64,000 nucleotides of DNA from Lachnospiraceae bacterium (GCA_017469945.1 JAFUFI010000002.1:1-64000); one strand, 5' to 3'; positions 42,605 to 52,147 are shown, numbered from the stretch's first letter. Made by a program: numbers and translations. Notes: generated by a model from the sequence alone, not told the origin.

Positions 42605-43264
42605 ATGGCACTTGTGGCACCTATAAAGGACGGAAAAGTTGTTGAGACTACGTCTCAGGAATCTCTTTCCAAGAGCAATCAGACTAAGACCAATGATATG
42701 AACAAGGATACTTTCCTCCAGCTTCTTGTAGCTCAGATGAAGTATCAGGACCCTATGGAGCCCACATCAAATACCGAGTACATCGCTCAGTATGCCCAGT
42801 TCTCGCAGGTTGAGGCTATTTCGAGCATGGCTTCGAGTATGAACCTTTCAAGAGCAAGCGGACTTGTAGGCCAGCAGGTTTATATGAGAACGACCTCTGC
42901 AAACGGAGAGAGCAACTACGTTGAAGGTAAGGTTGATTACGTTGTTTACGAAAACGGCAAGCCCTATCTTTCAATAAACGAGAACCTTTACTCCCTCGAC
43001 GATCTCGATACCGTTGTCGACAAGGATTACAAGGATGCTTACACTAAGGCTACGGACTTTACCGTTACCTTAAACAAGCTCCCTGCCGTTGACAACATCA
43101 CAATATCGAGTGAAGGAAAGACCATCGACTCCCTCGCCGAAACCCTTAACGGTATGAACGACTACGAAAAGAGCTTTGTAGCAAAGGATACTCAGGCAAG
43201 ATTCCAGAAGTATGTCGATAAACTTGCGGAGCTTCGGTCGGCTGCACTCGTAGCCAATGGTTAA
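42605..43264 (+). CDS. flgD: Flagellar hook capping protein FlgD
   Basis: FlgD scaffolds hook polymerisation. The 219-residue product carries the conserved N-terminal motif MNKDTFLQLLVAQMKYQDP followed by NTEYIAQYAQFSQVEA, diagnostic of FlgD, then a beta-rich domain. Starts 15 bases after fliK. Confidence 0.95.
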   Translation: MALVAPIKDGKVVETTSQESLSKSNQTKTNDMNKDTFLQLLVAQMKYQDPMEPTSNTEYIAQYAQFSQVEAISSMASSMNLSRASGLVGQQVYMRTTSANGESNYVEGKVDYVVYENGKPYLSINENLYSLDDLDTVVDKDYKDAYTKATDFTVTLNKLPAVDNITISSEGKTIDSLAETLNGMNDYEKSFVAKDTQARFQKYVDKLAELRSAALVANG

Positions 43265-43312
43265 GTAATTGTTTTAAAAGTTTTTTTAAATATTTTTTTA
43301 AAGATTTATCTC

Positions 43313-43341
43313 TCCGGGGCTAAAGAAAACGGGCCCCGGGG
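43313..43341 (+). other. Intercistronic GC-rich hairpin overlapping a possible sigma-D promoter
   Basis: CCGGGGC pairs with GGCCCCGG around a loop that contains TAAA. No T tract follows, so it is a poor terminator; it may stabilise or process the operon mRNA. TAAA (43321-43324) and GACGATAT (43341-43348) with a 16-base spacer also form a weaker sigma-D-like site. Confidence 0.35.
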
Positions 43342-43391
43342 ACGATATAGAATGTGTGACGGAACACAGATTTAGAAAGGAGATGACTGAT

Positions 43392-43793
43392 ATGGATATA
43401 CAGAAAAACAGTTTCCTTTCTATCGATCAACTTGCAAACCAGCTGCGCAACGCTCCCAAGGATGAGAAAGCGCAGGCTACCAGAACAAACGACGGACTCT
43501 CTTTTGGTCAGATCTTTACTCAAAAGAGCATCGAGGAAAACGGACTTAAGTTTTCAAAACATGCTTCTTTTAGATTAAACGACAGAGGAATCGAGATGAC
43601 ACAGAGTCAGGTCAGCAGGCTGAACGAAGGCGCCAGGAAGGCTGCCGAGAAAGGAATCAAAGATTCACTCGTTCTTGTGGATGATATGGCATTTATCGTA
43701 AACATCCCCAATCAGACGGTTGTTACGGCTATGGATTCTACAGAAACAATTGAAAACGTATTCACACACATTAACGGAGCAGTTATCATGTAA
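43392..43793 (+). CDS. Flagellar operon protein, TIGR02530 family
   Basis: The ATG at 43392 is nine bases after AAAGGAG; an ATG at 43383 is too close. The 133-residue product contains LKFSKHASFRLNDRGIEM, the signature of the uncharacterised flagellar operon family TIGR02530, always found between flgD and flgE in Firmicutes. It is probably a hook assembly factor or chaperone; its role has not been settled. Confidence 0.85.
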   Translation: MDIQKNSFLSIDQLANQLRNAPKDEKAQATRTNDGLSFGQIFTQKSIEENGLKFSKHASFRLNDRGIEMTQSQVSRLNEGARKAAEKGIKDSLVLVDDMAFIVNIPNQTVVTAMDSTETIENVFTHINGAVIM

Positions 43794-43890
43794 ATGACCG
43801 GACCTGGATGGGGGTCAAAGCTTCCCGAGAGACAGAAGGAAGCCAAGTGATAACTTCTCCCGAGCAAAAAGCTTAGGAGGTAATTGCCTT

Positions 43891-45525
43891 ATGATGAGAT
43901 CACTTTTTTCAGGTGTGGCAGGTCTTAAGACCCACCAGACCAGAATGGACGTTATCGGTAACAATATTGCCAACGTCAACACCACCGCTTTCAAATCTAG
44001 TACAATCAACTTTTCTGACCTTATGAGCCAGACAACCCAGCAGGCCAGCGGACCTAACGCTACTACCGGAACCGGTGGTACCAACGCCCGCCAGATCGGA
44101 CTCGGCGTTAAGACCGGAGCCATCACAATGAACATTGAAGGTCAGGGCTCGGCTCAGTCAACAGGAAATCCCTTTGATATAATGATCACAGGAAATAACT
44201 TCTTCGTTGTAAGTAACGGTTTGTCAAACTTCTTTACCCGCGACGGTTCATTCTATGTTGACGGCGCAGGAAACCTCGCTATGACTTCAACCGGTTACAA
44301 TGTAATGGGCTGGGTACTTGACGAGACTACAAACGAGATCAAGAAAGATACCGTTCAGGCTCTTCGTATCATGAGCGATGCAAACATGACTTATCCCCCT
44401 GAGGCAACAAGTAAGGCAAAGGTTGCGGGAATCCTCGACCAGAACGACACGGATGTTACATCTGACGCAGGTAAGAACATCAACCTTAACTTCTACGATG
44501 CCCTCGGATACAGCTACACAGCAAGACTTACCATCAAGGATTCCGATACCGCAGGAAGCTTCTCAGTAGAGCTTACAAAGCTTCTTGATTCAAACGGAAA
44601 TACCATAGATATTTCCAAGATCGAGGCTTTCGGAGTAAACCAGACCCTCGATAAGACTACTCTTACAAGAGACCCTGCATACACCTGGGACGGAAACGAC
44701 TTAAAGGATGCGGACAACAACGTGGTAGCGACTGTACCTCCTGCAAAAGATGCAGACGGAAATTACACCGAAGAAGCGCTCAAAGGGCTTGATGCTATCG
44801 CAAAGGCTTATGGATACGGCGGAGATACGGAAGGATTCTTAAAACTTGCGCAGGATACCGACAGTGATAAAACCCTTGACAGCACTATAGCAGATATGCT
44901 TACCGCAGCACTTCCCGATGTTATTGAGATAGACGGTAGAAAGATCGACGGTATCAACGTTAACTTCAATACCAACACCGGAGCATTTACCGGAATCAAC
45001 GGAACAGGCGCTACAACCGCAGTCCTTGGTTTAAAGCAGCTCGGCGGAAACTTTGAGGATGTAACCATTGACTTCTCAGACATCTCAATGTTTAACAACA
45101 ACGGAACTTCGACCGTAGCAGCGACCAGCGGTGACGATAAGGGAATCGGATCCGGACGTATGTTGGGAGATATGATCGGAGTTTCAATCGCCAAGGACGG
45201 CCTTATCCATGCAAGCTATGACAACGGTATGACAAAGATCCTCGGACAGATTGCGACTGCATCCTTCGCAAACAGCTCAGGTCTTTCCAAGGAAGGAGAC
45301 AACCTCTATTCCGCAACAATGAACTCCGGAGAGTTCGACGGAATCGGAGTTGATATCACATCAACCGGCGGATACATGACAACGGGCGTACTCGAGATGA
45401 GTAATGTAGACCTCTCAAACGAGTTTACGACTATGATCACAACCCAGCGTGGATTCCAGGCAAACAGCCGAATCATCACAGTATCCGATACTCTTCTTGA
45501 GGAACTTACAAACCTTAAGAGATAA
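43891..45525 (+). CDS. flgE: Flagellar hook protein FlgE
   Basis: FlgE forms the hook. The 544-residue product has the axial N-terminal motif MRSLFSGVAGLKTHQTRMD and NNIANVNTTAFKSS (about 2-37), a large surface-exposed middle domain (about 150-450) and the C-terminal VDLSNEFTTMITTQRGFQA helix. It is longer than the 400-residue norm because of the middle domain. AGGAGG precedes the ATG. Confidence 0.96.
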   Translation: MMRSLFSGVAGLKTHQTRMDVIGNNIANVNTTAFKSSTINFSDLMSQTTQQASGPNATTGTGGTNARQIGLGVKTGAITMNIEGQGSAQSTGNPFDIMITGNNFFVVSNGLSNFFTRDGSFYVDGAGNLAMTSTGYNVMGWVLDETTNEIKKDTVQALRIMSDANMTYPPEATSKAKVAGILDQNDTDVTSDAGKNINLNFYDALGYSYTARLTIKDSDTAGSFSVELTKLLDSNGNTIDISKIEAFGVNQTLDKTTLTRDPAYTWDGNDLKDADNNVVATVPPAKDADGNYTEEALKGLDAIAKAYGYGGDTEGFLKLAQDTDSDKTLDSTIADMLTAALPDVIEIDGRKIDGINVNFNTNTGAFTGINGTGATTAVLGLKQLGGNFEDVTIDFSDISMFNNNGTSTVAATSGDDKGIGSGRMLGDMIGVSIAKDGLIHASYDNGMTKILGQIATASFANSSGLSKEGDNLYSATMNSGEFDGIGVDITSTGGYMTTGVLEMSNVDLSNEFTTMITTQRGFQANSRIITVSDTLLEELTNLKR

Positions 45526-45575
45526 TAAGTTTTAAGGGGGAATAAAGCATATTCCCAAAGAAAAAAACAAATAGT

Positions 45576-45604
45576 CAAGGAACGGGCAAAAACCCGTTCC
45601 TTTT
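45576..45604 (+). terminator. Possible terminator after flgE
   Basis: GGAACGGG pairs with CCCGTTCC around CAAAAA, followed by TTTT. The T tract is short, so read-through into flbD is likely. Confidence 0.55.
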
Positions 45605-45641
45605 CGGCTTATTAAAAATATATAAAATTTTATAAATTATT

Positions 45642-45670
45642 TAAGCATTTATATACAATTATGATACAAT
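45642..45670 (+). promoter_or_regulatory. Weak promoter candidate upstream of flbD
   Basis: TAAGCA (45642-45647), 17 bases, TACAAT (45665-45670) in a very AT-rich stretch. The -35 match is poor. Confidence 0.3.
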
Positions 45671-45697
45671 GGTGAGAAGAGAAAGGGGTACTTTTTT

Positions 45698-45880
45698 ATG
45701 ATAGAGGTTACCAGGATCAACGGTACCAAACTCCTTGTAAACCCTGATTTGATCGAGCTTTGCGAGGAAACGCCGGACACTGTTATGACCCTTACTACGG
45801 GAAGAAAAATAATTGTAAAAGAAAGTAGACAAGACATCAAAAATTTAGTAAAATCGTACAGAAAGGATATTCTTGCATAG
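45698..45880 (+). CDS. flbD: Flagellar FlbD family protein
   Basis: The 60-residue product starts MIEVTRINGTKLLVNPDLIE and contains TVMTLTTGRKIIVKE, the FlbD signature (SwrD in Bacillus). SwrD-type proteins increase motor torque or power. The location just before motA fits this role. Confidence 0.92.
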   Translation: MIEVTRINGTKLLVNPDLIELCEETPDTVMTLTTGRKIIVKESRQDIKNLVKSYRKDILA

Positions 45881-45960
45881 AGTGAACATTTTCTTCCTTT
45901 TTTGAGTCAAAAAAGAGGGGAGATAATGTTGATTTTTGCGTGAAAAAGAGGTTTATCTAA

Positions 45961-46749
45961 GTGGACATAGCTTCCTTAATCGGATTCTTTCTGTGTCTGG
46001 GTATGCTGATATTCGGTATTATATCAGCGGCCGGAATCACCGGATTCCCGAGCTACCTTGACGCACCTTCGGCAATCATCACCTTCGGAGGAGCGCTAGC
46101 AGCTACGCTTTGCTCTTGTACGATGCCTGACTTTATTTCGGGACTCAAGAGCCTTACGCTGATCTTCAAGGCACCCAGCGCTAATACAACCGATATCATC
46201 AAAAAAATAATTGAATTATCCAATGTCGCACGTAAGGACGGTCTGCTTGCGCTCGAAGAAGCTGCCGCAGATATGGACGAGCCGTTTTTAAAGAAGGGCA
46301 TCCTTCTTGTTGTAGACGGTACCGACCCCGATCTTGTGCGTGATATTATGCAGGCCGAGATGGACAACTCCGAAGCGAGACACAAAACATGCGTCGGCTT
46401 CTGGGATACGCTTGGAGCCATGGGCCCTGCCTGGGGTATGATCGGTACCCTCGTTGGACTTGTTAACATGCTTAACAACATGGAAGACGCATCTTCCATT
46501 GGACCTTCCATGGCGGTTGCGCTTATTACGACTCTGTACGGTTCGCTCCTTGCAAACTGGATCTGCGGTCCTACAGCCAATAAGCTCAAAACGGACAACG
46601 CAATTGAGATGGTTCAGAAAGAAGTTATGGTCGAGGGTCTTTTGTCTATTCAGGCAGGTGAGAACCCCCGAGTAATCGAGGAGAAGCTTAAGGCCTTCCT
46701 TGCTCCTAAGGATCGTGAATCCGCTTCCTCTGATGAGGGAGGTGAGTAA
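45961..46749 (+). CDS. motA: Flagellar stator protein MotA
   Basis: MotA is the proton-conducting stator subunit with MotB. The GTG start at 45961 has AAAGAGG upstream. The 262-residue product has four membrane helices, the periplasmic-side PAWGMIGTLVGLVNML motif (about 156-171) and the cytoplasmic charged loop that contacts FliG. Separated from motB by two bases. Confidence 0.95.
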   Translation: MDIASLIGFFLCLGMLIFGIISAAGITGFPSYLDAPSAIITFGGALAATLCSCTMPDFISGLKSLTLIFKAPSANTTDIIKKIIELSNVARKDGLLALEEAAADMDEPFLKKGILLVVDGTDPDLVRDIMQAEMDNSEARHKTCVGFWDTLGAMGPAWGMIGTLVGLVNMLNNMEDASSIGPSMAVALITTLYGSLLANWICGPTANKLKTDNAIEMVQKEVMVEGLLSIQAGENPRVIEEKLKAFLAPKDRESASSDEGGE

Positions 46750-46751
46750 GC

Positions 46752-47609
46752 ATGGGCAAAAAGCAGGAAGATCCCCCAGCCGGGTCCCCGGCATGGATGG
46801 CGACTTTCTCCGACCTTATGAACCTGCTTCTTTGTTTCTTCGTGCTTTTGTTCTCGATGTCCACCATTGACGAGGCAAAGCTGAACGAACTTATCGCATC
46901 GATGAACAGCTCCTTCTCGATATTCAGCGCCGGAGCTACTTCAATCGGTGAAGGCATTCTCATAAGCAACGGAGTCAGCCAGCTTAACGACCTTGCCGAG
47001 TACATCAACAGTATGGGCGCTGCGGAAGACGCAGAGACCCAGTCCGACAACCTCCAGGAATATGAGGCAACGGATTCCGCTGTTCCCAGCGACGCTACAA
47101 ATCCTGAAAGCTTGCAGGAAATGAGCGATAAGATGGAAGAGATGAGCCTTGCCGAGAACGAACAGCTCGCCGAACTTATTTCCGAAGCTGTGGCGGACAA
47201 CAATATGTCCGATCAGATAGATGTTTCATTTACCGCACAATACGTTCTGCTTACTATGAAAGGATCGCTCCTTTTCGATTCCGGTTCCGCGGGACTCAAA
47301 AAAGAATCCGAACAGGTTCTTGATAAGGTTGCGGTTATTCTTGAAAGATACGCAGGCGGAGAGGTGGAGATAAACGGTCACACAGATACCGTTCCCATTA
47401 AGAGCGCCAAGTATGCGGACAACGAAGAGCTGTCCAGTGCCCGTGCCCTTTCGGTATTTTATTATCTTGTTAACAACAGCACTCTTGATTCTACCAAGCT
47501 TAAGCATGCAGGTATGGGAGAGAGAGTTCCCGTTGCAGACAATTCCACCGAGGAAGGCAGAGCGAAGAACAGACGAGTTGAAATCAGAATATACAACAGT
47601 TCCAAGTAA
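46752..47609 (+). CDS. motB: Flagellar stator protein MotB
   Basis: MotB anchors the stator to peptidoglycan. The 285-residue product has the channel helix SPAWMATFSDLMNLLLCFF with the proton-binding aspartate D21, a linker with an acidic stretch, and an OmpA-like peptidoglycan-binding domain (about 160-280; EINGHTDTVPIKS, ELSSARALSV, NRRVEIRI). Confidence 0.96.
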   Translation: MGKKQEDPPAGSPAWMATFSDLMNLLLCFFVLLFSMSTIDEAKLNELIASMNSSFSIFSAGATSIGEGILISNGVSQLNDLAEYINSMGAAEDAETQSDNLQEYEATDSAVPSDATNPESLQEMSDKMEEMSLAENEQLAELISEAVADNNMSDQIDVSFTAQYVLLTMKGSLLFDSGSAGLKKESEQVLDKVAVILERYAGGEVEINGHTDTVPIKSAKYADNEELSSARALSVFYYLVNNSTLDSTKLKHAGMGERVPVADNSTEEGRAKNRRVEIRIYNSSK

Positions 47610-47638
47610 CTGTTAAGTCTTACGAACGAGGAAAAGAA

Positions 47639-48166
47639 ATGAAAAAAAGTTTGCTTTCGATCGTAATTTTAGCATTGCTTCTTGTCAACATCGGACTCAG
47701 CGTTGTGATGATGATAAGCGTTACAACTACAAACAGCAAGACCGCGGCAATGATCACAACGATCATGACCGTTATGAACCTTGAGATAACCGATGGCACC
47801 GAAGAGAGCAGCGTTGCGCAGATATCTCTCGCTGATACCGAGATATTTGATATTGCGGATCAGTTCACCATCGCCCTTCAGCCCGAGACTACCGCTGACG
47901 GCAAGGTAAAGACTCCTTATATGGTTTGTCATATCTCTCTTCAGATAAATAAAAACCATGACGACTACAAAGAGATGCAGCCTCTTGTGGCCGGAAGCGA
48001 AAGCCTTATAAAAGACGCTATCAGAAAGATCATCTCTTCAAAGACCGAGGCTGAATGCAGAAGCAATGAAGAGGGACTTAAGGCCGAGATCTTAAAGGCG
48101 ATTCAGGATCTTTTCGGATCTGACTTTATTTACGCTATCGCAATCAGCGACACCCAGTTTGGATAA
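47639..48166 (+). CDS. fliL: Flagellar basal body-associated protein FliL
   Basis: The 175-residue product has an N-terminal membrane helix (about 4-27) and an external stomatin-like domain. FliL surrounds the stator and supports torque. Sequence is diverged, so the call relies on topology and the motB-fliL-fliM order. Confidence 0.85.
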   Translation: MKKSLLSIVILALLLVNIGLSVVMMISVTTTNSKTAAMITTIMTVMNLEITDGTEESSVAQISLADTEIFDIADQFTIALQPETTADGKVKTPYMVCHISLQINKNHDDYKEMQPLVAGSESLIKDAIRKIISSKTEAECRSNEEGLKAEILKAIQDLFGSDFIYAIAISDTQFG

Positions 48167-48205
48167 AAAACTGACGCAAACAGCGTCGCTTGGAGGTGGA
48201 TTTCT

Positions 48206-49186
48206 TTGGGAGAGGTCCTTTCGCAAAATGAAATAGACAATCTGCTTGCGGCTCTGTCCAGCGGTGATCTTGATGTTGATTCGATATCGGGAGAAGAAGA
48301 AAAACAGGTCAGAAACTACGACTTCGGACGACCTACGAAATTCTCCAAAGAGCACTTAAGAACGCTTGAGATCATATTCGAGCACTACGGCCGACTTATT
48401 TCGACCAACCTTCCGGTGTACCTTCGAAAGAACGTACAGGTTACCGTGGCCAGCTCCGAGACCGTTACTTTCAACGAGTTCTCAAACGCACTGTCAAACC
48501 CCGTAATCCTCGGAATAGTTAACTTCGAGCCCTTAAATGGCAATATCATCATGGACCTTGCAACGAACATCGCCTATGCTATGATAGACAGAATGCTGGG
48601 CGGAACGGGACAGGCTCTTGACAAAGCAAGAGATTTTTCCGAGATTGAGATGACCATCGTCCAAAGGATACTGATCATGATGGTCAGCCTCCTCAGAGAG
48701 CCCTGGAAGAACGTTTTGGATGTCTCTCCGGTACTTCAAAGAGTGGAGACCAATCCACAGTTTGCACAGATCATCGCTCCGAACGAGATGATAGCCATCA
48801 TCACCTTAAACATCAAGATCGGAGATGTCGAAGGATTTATGAATATCTGCTTACCTTTCATCACACTCGAGGATGTTATGGATAAGCTCAATACCAAGTA
48901 CTGGTTCTCCACAATGCAGGAGAACAGAGATGAGAACTTTGAGGATTACATTGAGTCGATGATCCGAAGAGTTGATATCCCTATAAGGGCAGTTCTCGGT
49001 AAGACGGTCATCTCCGTAAGTGACTTTATGAACCTGCAGGTGGGTGACTGCTTAAGACTCGATACCAAGGTTGATAACGACATGGATATATATGTCGGAA
49101 ACATAAAAAAATTCACTGCGCTTCCCGGAGCTGACGATGACAGTTATGCTGTAAGGATTACATCAGTGATAAGAGAGGAGGAATAG
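48206..49186 (+). CDS. fliM: Flagellar motor switch protein FliM
   Basis: The TTG start at 48206 follows TTGGAGGTGG and yields GEVLSQNEIDNLLAAL, the N-terminal CheY-P binding motif. The 326-residue product has the CheC-like middle domain (about 45-225) and a C-terminal SpoA domain (about 245-320). It forms the middle of the switch and sets rotation direction. Confidence 0.96.
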   Translation: MGEVLSQNEIDNLLAALSSGDLDVDSISGEEEKQVRNYDFGRPTKFSKEHLRTLEIIFEHYGRLISTNLPVYLRKNVQVTVASSETVTFNEFSNALSNPVILGIVNFEPLNGNIIMDLATNIAYAMIDRMLGGTGQALDKARDFSEIEMTIVQRILIMMVSLLREPWKNVLDVSPVLQRVETNPQFAQIIAPNEMIAIITLNIKIGDVEGFMNICLPFITLEDVMDKLNTKYWFSTMQENRDENFEDYIESMIRRVDIPIRAVLGKTVISVSDFMNLQVGDCLRLDTKVDNDMDIYVGNIKKFTALPGADDDSYAVRITSVIREEE

Positions 49187-49189
49187 AAG

Positions 49190-50503
49190 ATGGAAGGAAT
49201 GCTTTCCCAGGACGAGATCAATGCCCTTTTAAGCGGTATGGATCTGTCGGGAGATGAAGCACCTGACCTCAGCGGACTGGATCTGAAGCCGGAACCTGAG
49301 CAGCCACCCAAGGAAGATTTCCTTGTCGGAAGCTCTGCCGCATCAGCTGAAGGATTCGAGCTTACCGATGTGGAAAAAGATGCGATCGGCGAAGTAGCCA
49401 ACATAAGCATGGGTTCTTCGGCCACTACTCTCTATTCCCTTGTTAACCGTAAGGTAAACATCACAACGCCCGTTGTTACGCTTGCTACATGGGATGAACT
49501 CCTCGGCAATTACGAAAAGCCCTGTGTATTCATCCAAATCAAGTATACAAAGGGACTGGACGGAACCAACATCCTTGTTCTTAAGGAATCGGATGTTAAG
49601 GTTATTACCGACCTGATGATGGGCGGAGACGGTACAAATACCGAAGGCGAGTTATCAGAGATTCACCTCTCGGCTATTTCGGAGGCCATGAACCAGATGA
49701 TGGGTTCGGCAGCCACCTCACTCTCCACCATGCTTTCAACAATGATAGACATTTCGCCGCCGGATTCATCGCTCCTTGATCTTTCGAAATATGAAAGCGG
49801 CGCAGAAATAGCTCCTTTCTTAGGGGGAACCTTCGTAAAGATTTCCTTCAGAATGGAGATTGGAGACGGGCTGGTAGATTCAAGTATCATGCAGCTCTAT
49901 CCTATAGAATTCGCCAAGAAGATTGTTGATACATTCATTAACAATCAGATGGGCGGCGGAGGAGATGCCGCACCGGCACCCGCCGCAGAACCTGCTCCCG
50001 CACCCGCTCCCGCAGCGGCGCCTATGCCCGAAGCAGCGCCTCAGATGGCTCCCCAGATGGCACCCGGTATGGGAATGCCCGGACAGGATATGAGCCAGAT
50101 GGGTATGATGCCTCAGATGGGAATGATGCCGGGAATGGGCATGATGCCCGGAATGGGAATGATGCCGGGAATGGGCATGATGCCCGGAATGGCAATGCCC
50201 CAGCAGGCAGTTAACGTTAAACCTGTTCAGTTCCAGAACTTTAACGGAGACGCAGCCGGAATCGCCGGCGGAGAGAATATCGGCCTTATTATGGATGTTC
50301 CTCTTGAAGTAACCGTTGAGCTCGGACGAACCGCAAAGACGATCTCCGAGATCCTTAACTTTGCACCCGGTACAATCATAGAGCTTGACCGTATCGCCGG
50401 TGAGCCTATCGATGTACTTGTAAACGGTAAATTCGTTGCGCGAGGCGAAGTAGTTGTTATCGAAGAAAGCTTCGGCGTACGTGTAACGGAAATTATAAAG
50501 TAG
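49190..50503 (+). CDS. fliY: Motor switch phosphatase FliY (FliN-type SpoA domain fused to CheC-like domain)
   Basis: FliY is part of the C ring and removes phosphate from CheY-P. The 437-residue product has an N-terminal EGMLSQDEINALLSGM motif like that of FliM, a CheC-like domain (about 55-250) with both phosphatase sites intact (D64-E68-N71 and S161-E165-N168), an unusual alanine/proline- then methionine/glycine-rich linker (about 253-340) and the FliN SpoA domain (about 355-437). The linker contains four tandem MMPGMG units. FliY usually has a shorter linker. Confidence 0.95.
   Translation: MEGMLSQDEINALLSGMDLSGDEAPDLSGLDLKPEPEQPPKEDFLVGSSAASAEGFELTDVEKDAIGEVANISMGSSATTLYSLVNRKVNITTPVVTLATWDELLGNYEKPCVFIQIKYTKGLDGTNILVLKESDVKVITDLMMGGDGTNTEGELSEIHLSAISEAMNQMMGSAATSLSTMLSTMIDISPPDSSLLDLSKYESGAEIAPFLGGTFVKISFRMEIGDGLVDSSIMQLYPIEFAKKIVDTFINNQMGGGGDAAPAPAAEPAPAPAPAAAPMPEAAPQMAPQMAPGMGMPGQDMSQMGMMPQMGMMPGMGMMPGMGMMPGMGMMPGMAMPQQAVNVKPVQFQNFNGDAAGIAGGENIGLIMDVPLEVTVELGRTAKTISEILNFAPGTIIELDRIAGEPIDVLVNGKFVARGEVVVIEESFGVRVTEIIK
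50123..50194 (+). repeat. Four tandem 18-bp repeats inside fliY
   Basis: ATGATGCC(G/C)GGAATGGG(C/A) is repeated four times in frame, at 50123, 50141, 50159 and 50177, encoding MMPGMG each time (residues 312-335). Flanking sequence is also methionine/glycine-rich. Such near-identical units can change number by slippage. Confidence 0.9.
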
Positions 50504-50541
50504 TAACCCCTAATATTAATATATAGTTGGAGGAAAAGAAA

Positions 50542-50904
50542 ATGGCAAAAAACATCCTGATTGTTGACGATGCAGCATTTATGAGAATGATGATCAAAGA
50601 CATTCTTTCAAAGAATGGCTACAATGTTGCAGGTGAGGCAGAGAACGGAGCAAAGGCAGTTGAGAAGTACAAAGAACTTACACCCGACCTTGTACTGATG
50701 GACATCACTATGCCCGAGATGGATGGAATCCAGGCACTTAAGGCCATCAAGGCAGCTGATGCCAGCGCAAAGGTTATTATGTGTTCTGCAATGGGACAGC
50801 AGGCAATGGTTATCGAATCTATCCAGGCCGGCGCTAAGGACTTCATCGTTAAGCCCTTCCAGCAGGACCGTGTATTGGAAGCTGTAAAGAAGGTTGTCGG
50901 ATAA
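50542..50904 (+). CDS. cheY: Chemotaxis response regulator CheY
   Basis: The ATG at 50542 lies after TTGGAGGAAAAG; the frame's earlier TTG is inside that ribosome binding site. The 120-residue receiver has the acidic pair D9-D10, phosphoacceptor D54 in LMDITMPEMDG, the SAMG threonine/serine site and K at VKPF. Phospho-CheY binds FliM and FliY. Position between fliY and fliO is the Firmicutes norm. Confidence 0.96.
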   Translation: MAKNILIVDDAAFMRMMIKDILSKNGYNVAGEAENGAKAVEKYKELTPDLVLMDITMPEMDGIQALKAIKAADASAKVIMCSAMGQQAMVIESIQAGAKDFIVKPFQQDRVLEAVKKVVG

Positions 50905-51275
50905 TGATAATCCTTAGCCAGACTGCGTATGCGCAGCTTATCACTGTGCTTGTTATTTTTGTGGTCGTTTTGGCCGTGACTGCAGTCGTGACAAAGTGGC
51001 TCGCAAACTATCAAAAAAGCCAGAATTCAGGCCGTAATATCGAGGTTATCGAGACCACCCATATAGCTAACAATAAATGGATGCAGATAGTACGAGTGGG
51101 AAATACCTACAAAATACTGGCTATATCCAAGGACAGCGTTACTTTTCTGGGAGATATTGATCCGTCAGAGCTTAAGGAAATTAAGCCTGACGGTTCTAAA
51201 TCTGCCTTTAAAAGTATGTTCGAAAAGGCATTAAAAAAAGATAAGAATTCCAGTGATGATTCAAAGGATGTATGA
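50904..51275 (+). CDS. fliO: Flagellar biosynthesis protein FliO
   Basis: The 123-residue product begins with a short external stretch, one membrane helix (about 9-34) and a basic cytoplasmic tail containing IEVIETTHIANNKWMQIVRVG, typical of FliO/FliZ. FliO helps assemble the FliP ring. Its ATG overlaps the cheY stop by one base. Confidence 0.85.
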   Translation: MIILSQTAYAQLITVLVIFVVVLAVTAVVTKWLANYQKSQNSGRNIEVIETTHIANNKWMQIVRVGNTYKILAISKDSVTFLGDIDPSELKEIKPDGSKSAFKSMFEKALKKDKNSSDDSKDV

Positions 51276-52147
51276 GTATGGGACCTATCAGTAAAACTGG
51301 AAAAAATATTATAAAGCTATTATGCCTGCTGCTTGCGGTGGGCATATTGTGGTTTAATGGGAAATCTTTTTCTTATGCTACCGAGGAACATCATCTTCAG
51401 ACCGGCGATACGGAGGTGTCAACAACGGTTGATCCCGCAGGCACTTACGATAGCCCACAGGACCTTAATACATTAAATACTCTTAACAGAGTTACACTTG
51501 AATATGAGGGAGACAACGGCTCTTTAAACGGAGCTCTCAGAATTCTCATAACTCTTACTCTCATCGCAATAGCCCCGACTCTTATCATTATGATGACATC
51601 CTTTACGAGGATCATCATAGTGCTGCACTTTACAAGAGCGGCGCTGAATACCCAAACGGCTCCGCCAAACCAGATTCTTTTGGGACTTGCACTCATCCTT
51701 ACTTTCTTCATAATGCAGCCCACTATCACAAAGATAAATGATACTGCGGTCAAGCCTTACGAAGCGGGAGAGATTGAGACTCAGGAGTTCTTCGAACTCG
51801 CTATGGACCCCTTACGAGAGTTCATGTATCCCCAGACCCAGCTTAAGGATGTACAGCTTTTTATGCAGATAGCTGACCTTGAGTGGGACGGTTCACTTGA
51901 AACCATTCCTACATCGGTACTTGTTACGAGCTTTATGATATCGGAGCTTCGGACCGCTTTCTGGATCGGTTTTATGATCTATATACCTTTCATAATCATA
52001 GACATGGTTGTTGCGTCTACGCTTATGAGTATGGGTATGATGATGCTGCCGCCTACGACAATATCCATGCCTTTTAAGATATTGCTTTTCGTTCTTGCGG
52101 ACGGATGGGCGCTTATTATCGGACAGGTAGTTCAAACCTTTTATTGA
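51272..52147 (+). CDS. fliP: Flagellar export gate protein FliP
   Basis: FliP forms the core of the export gate. The 291-residue product has a signal-type N terminus, four membrane helices and signatures PTLIIMMTSFTRIIIVLHF, TAPPNQILLGLALILTFF and PTSVLVTSFMISELRTAFW. Overlaps the fliO end by four bases. Confidence 0.96.
   Translation: MSMGPISKTGKNIIKLLCLLLAVGILWFNGKSFSYATEEHHLQTGDTEVSTTVDPAGTYDSPQDLNTLNTLNRVTLEYEGDNGSLNGALRILITLTLIAIAPTLIIMMTSFTRIIIVLHFTRAALNTQTAPPNQILLGLALILTFFIMQPTITKINDTAVKPYEAGEIETQEFFELAMDPLREFMYPQTQLKDVQLFMQIADLEWDGSLETIPTSVLVTSFMISELRTAFWIGFMIYIPFIIIDMVVASTLMSMGMMMLPPTTISMPFKILLFVLADGWALIIGQVVQTFY

Noticed and set aside
43313..43341. Rho-independent terminator between flgD and the TIGR02530 gene
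   Set aside because: The stem is GC-rich but followed by GACGATATAG, with no T tract, and the operon continues.
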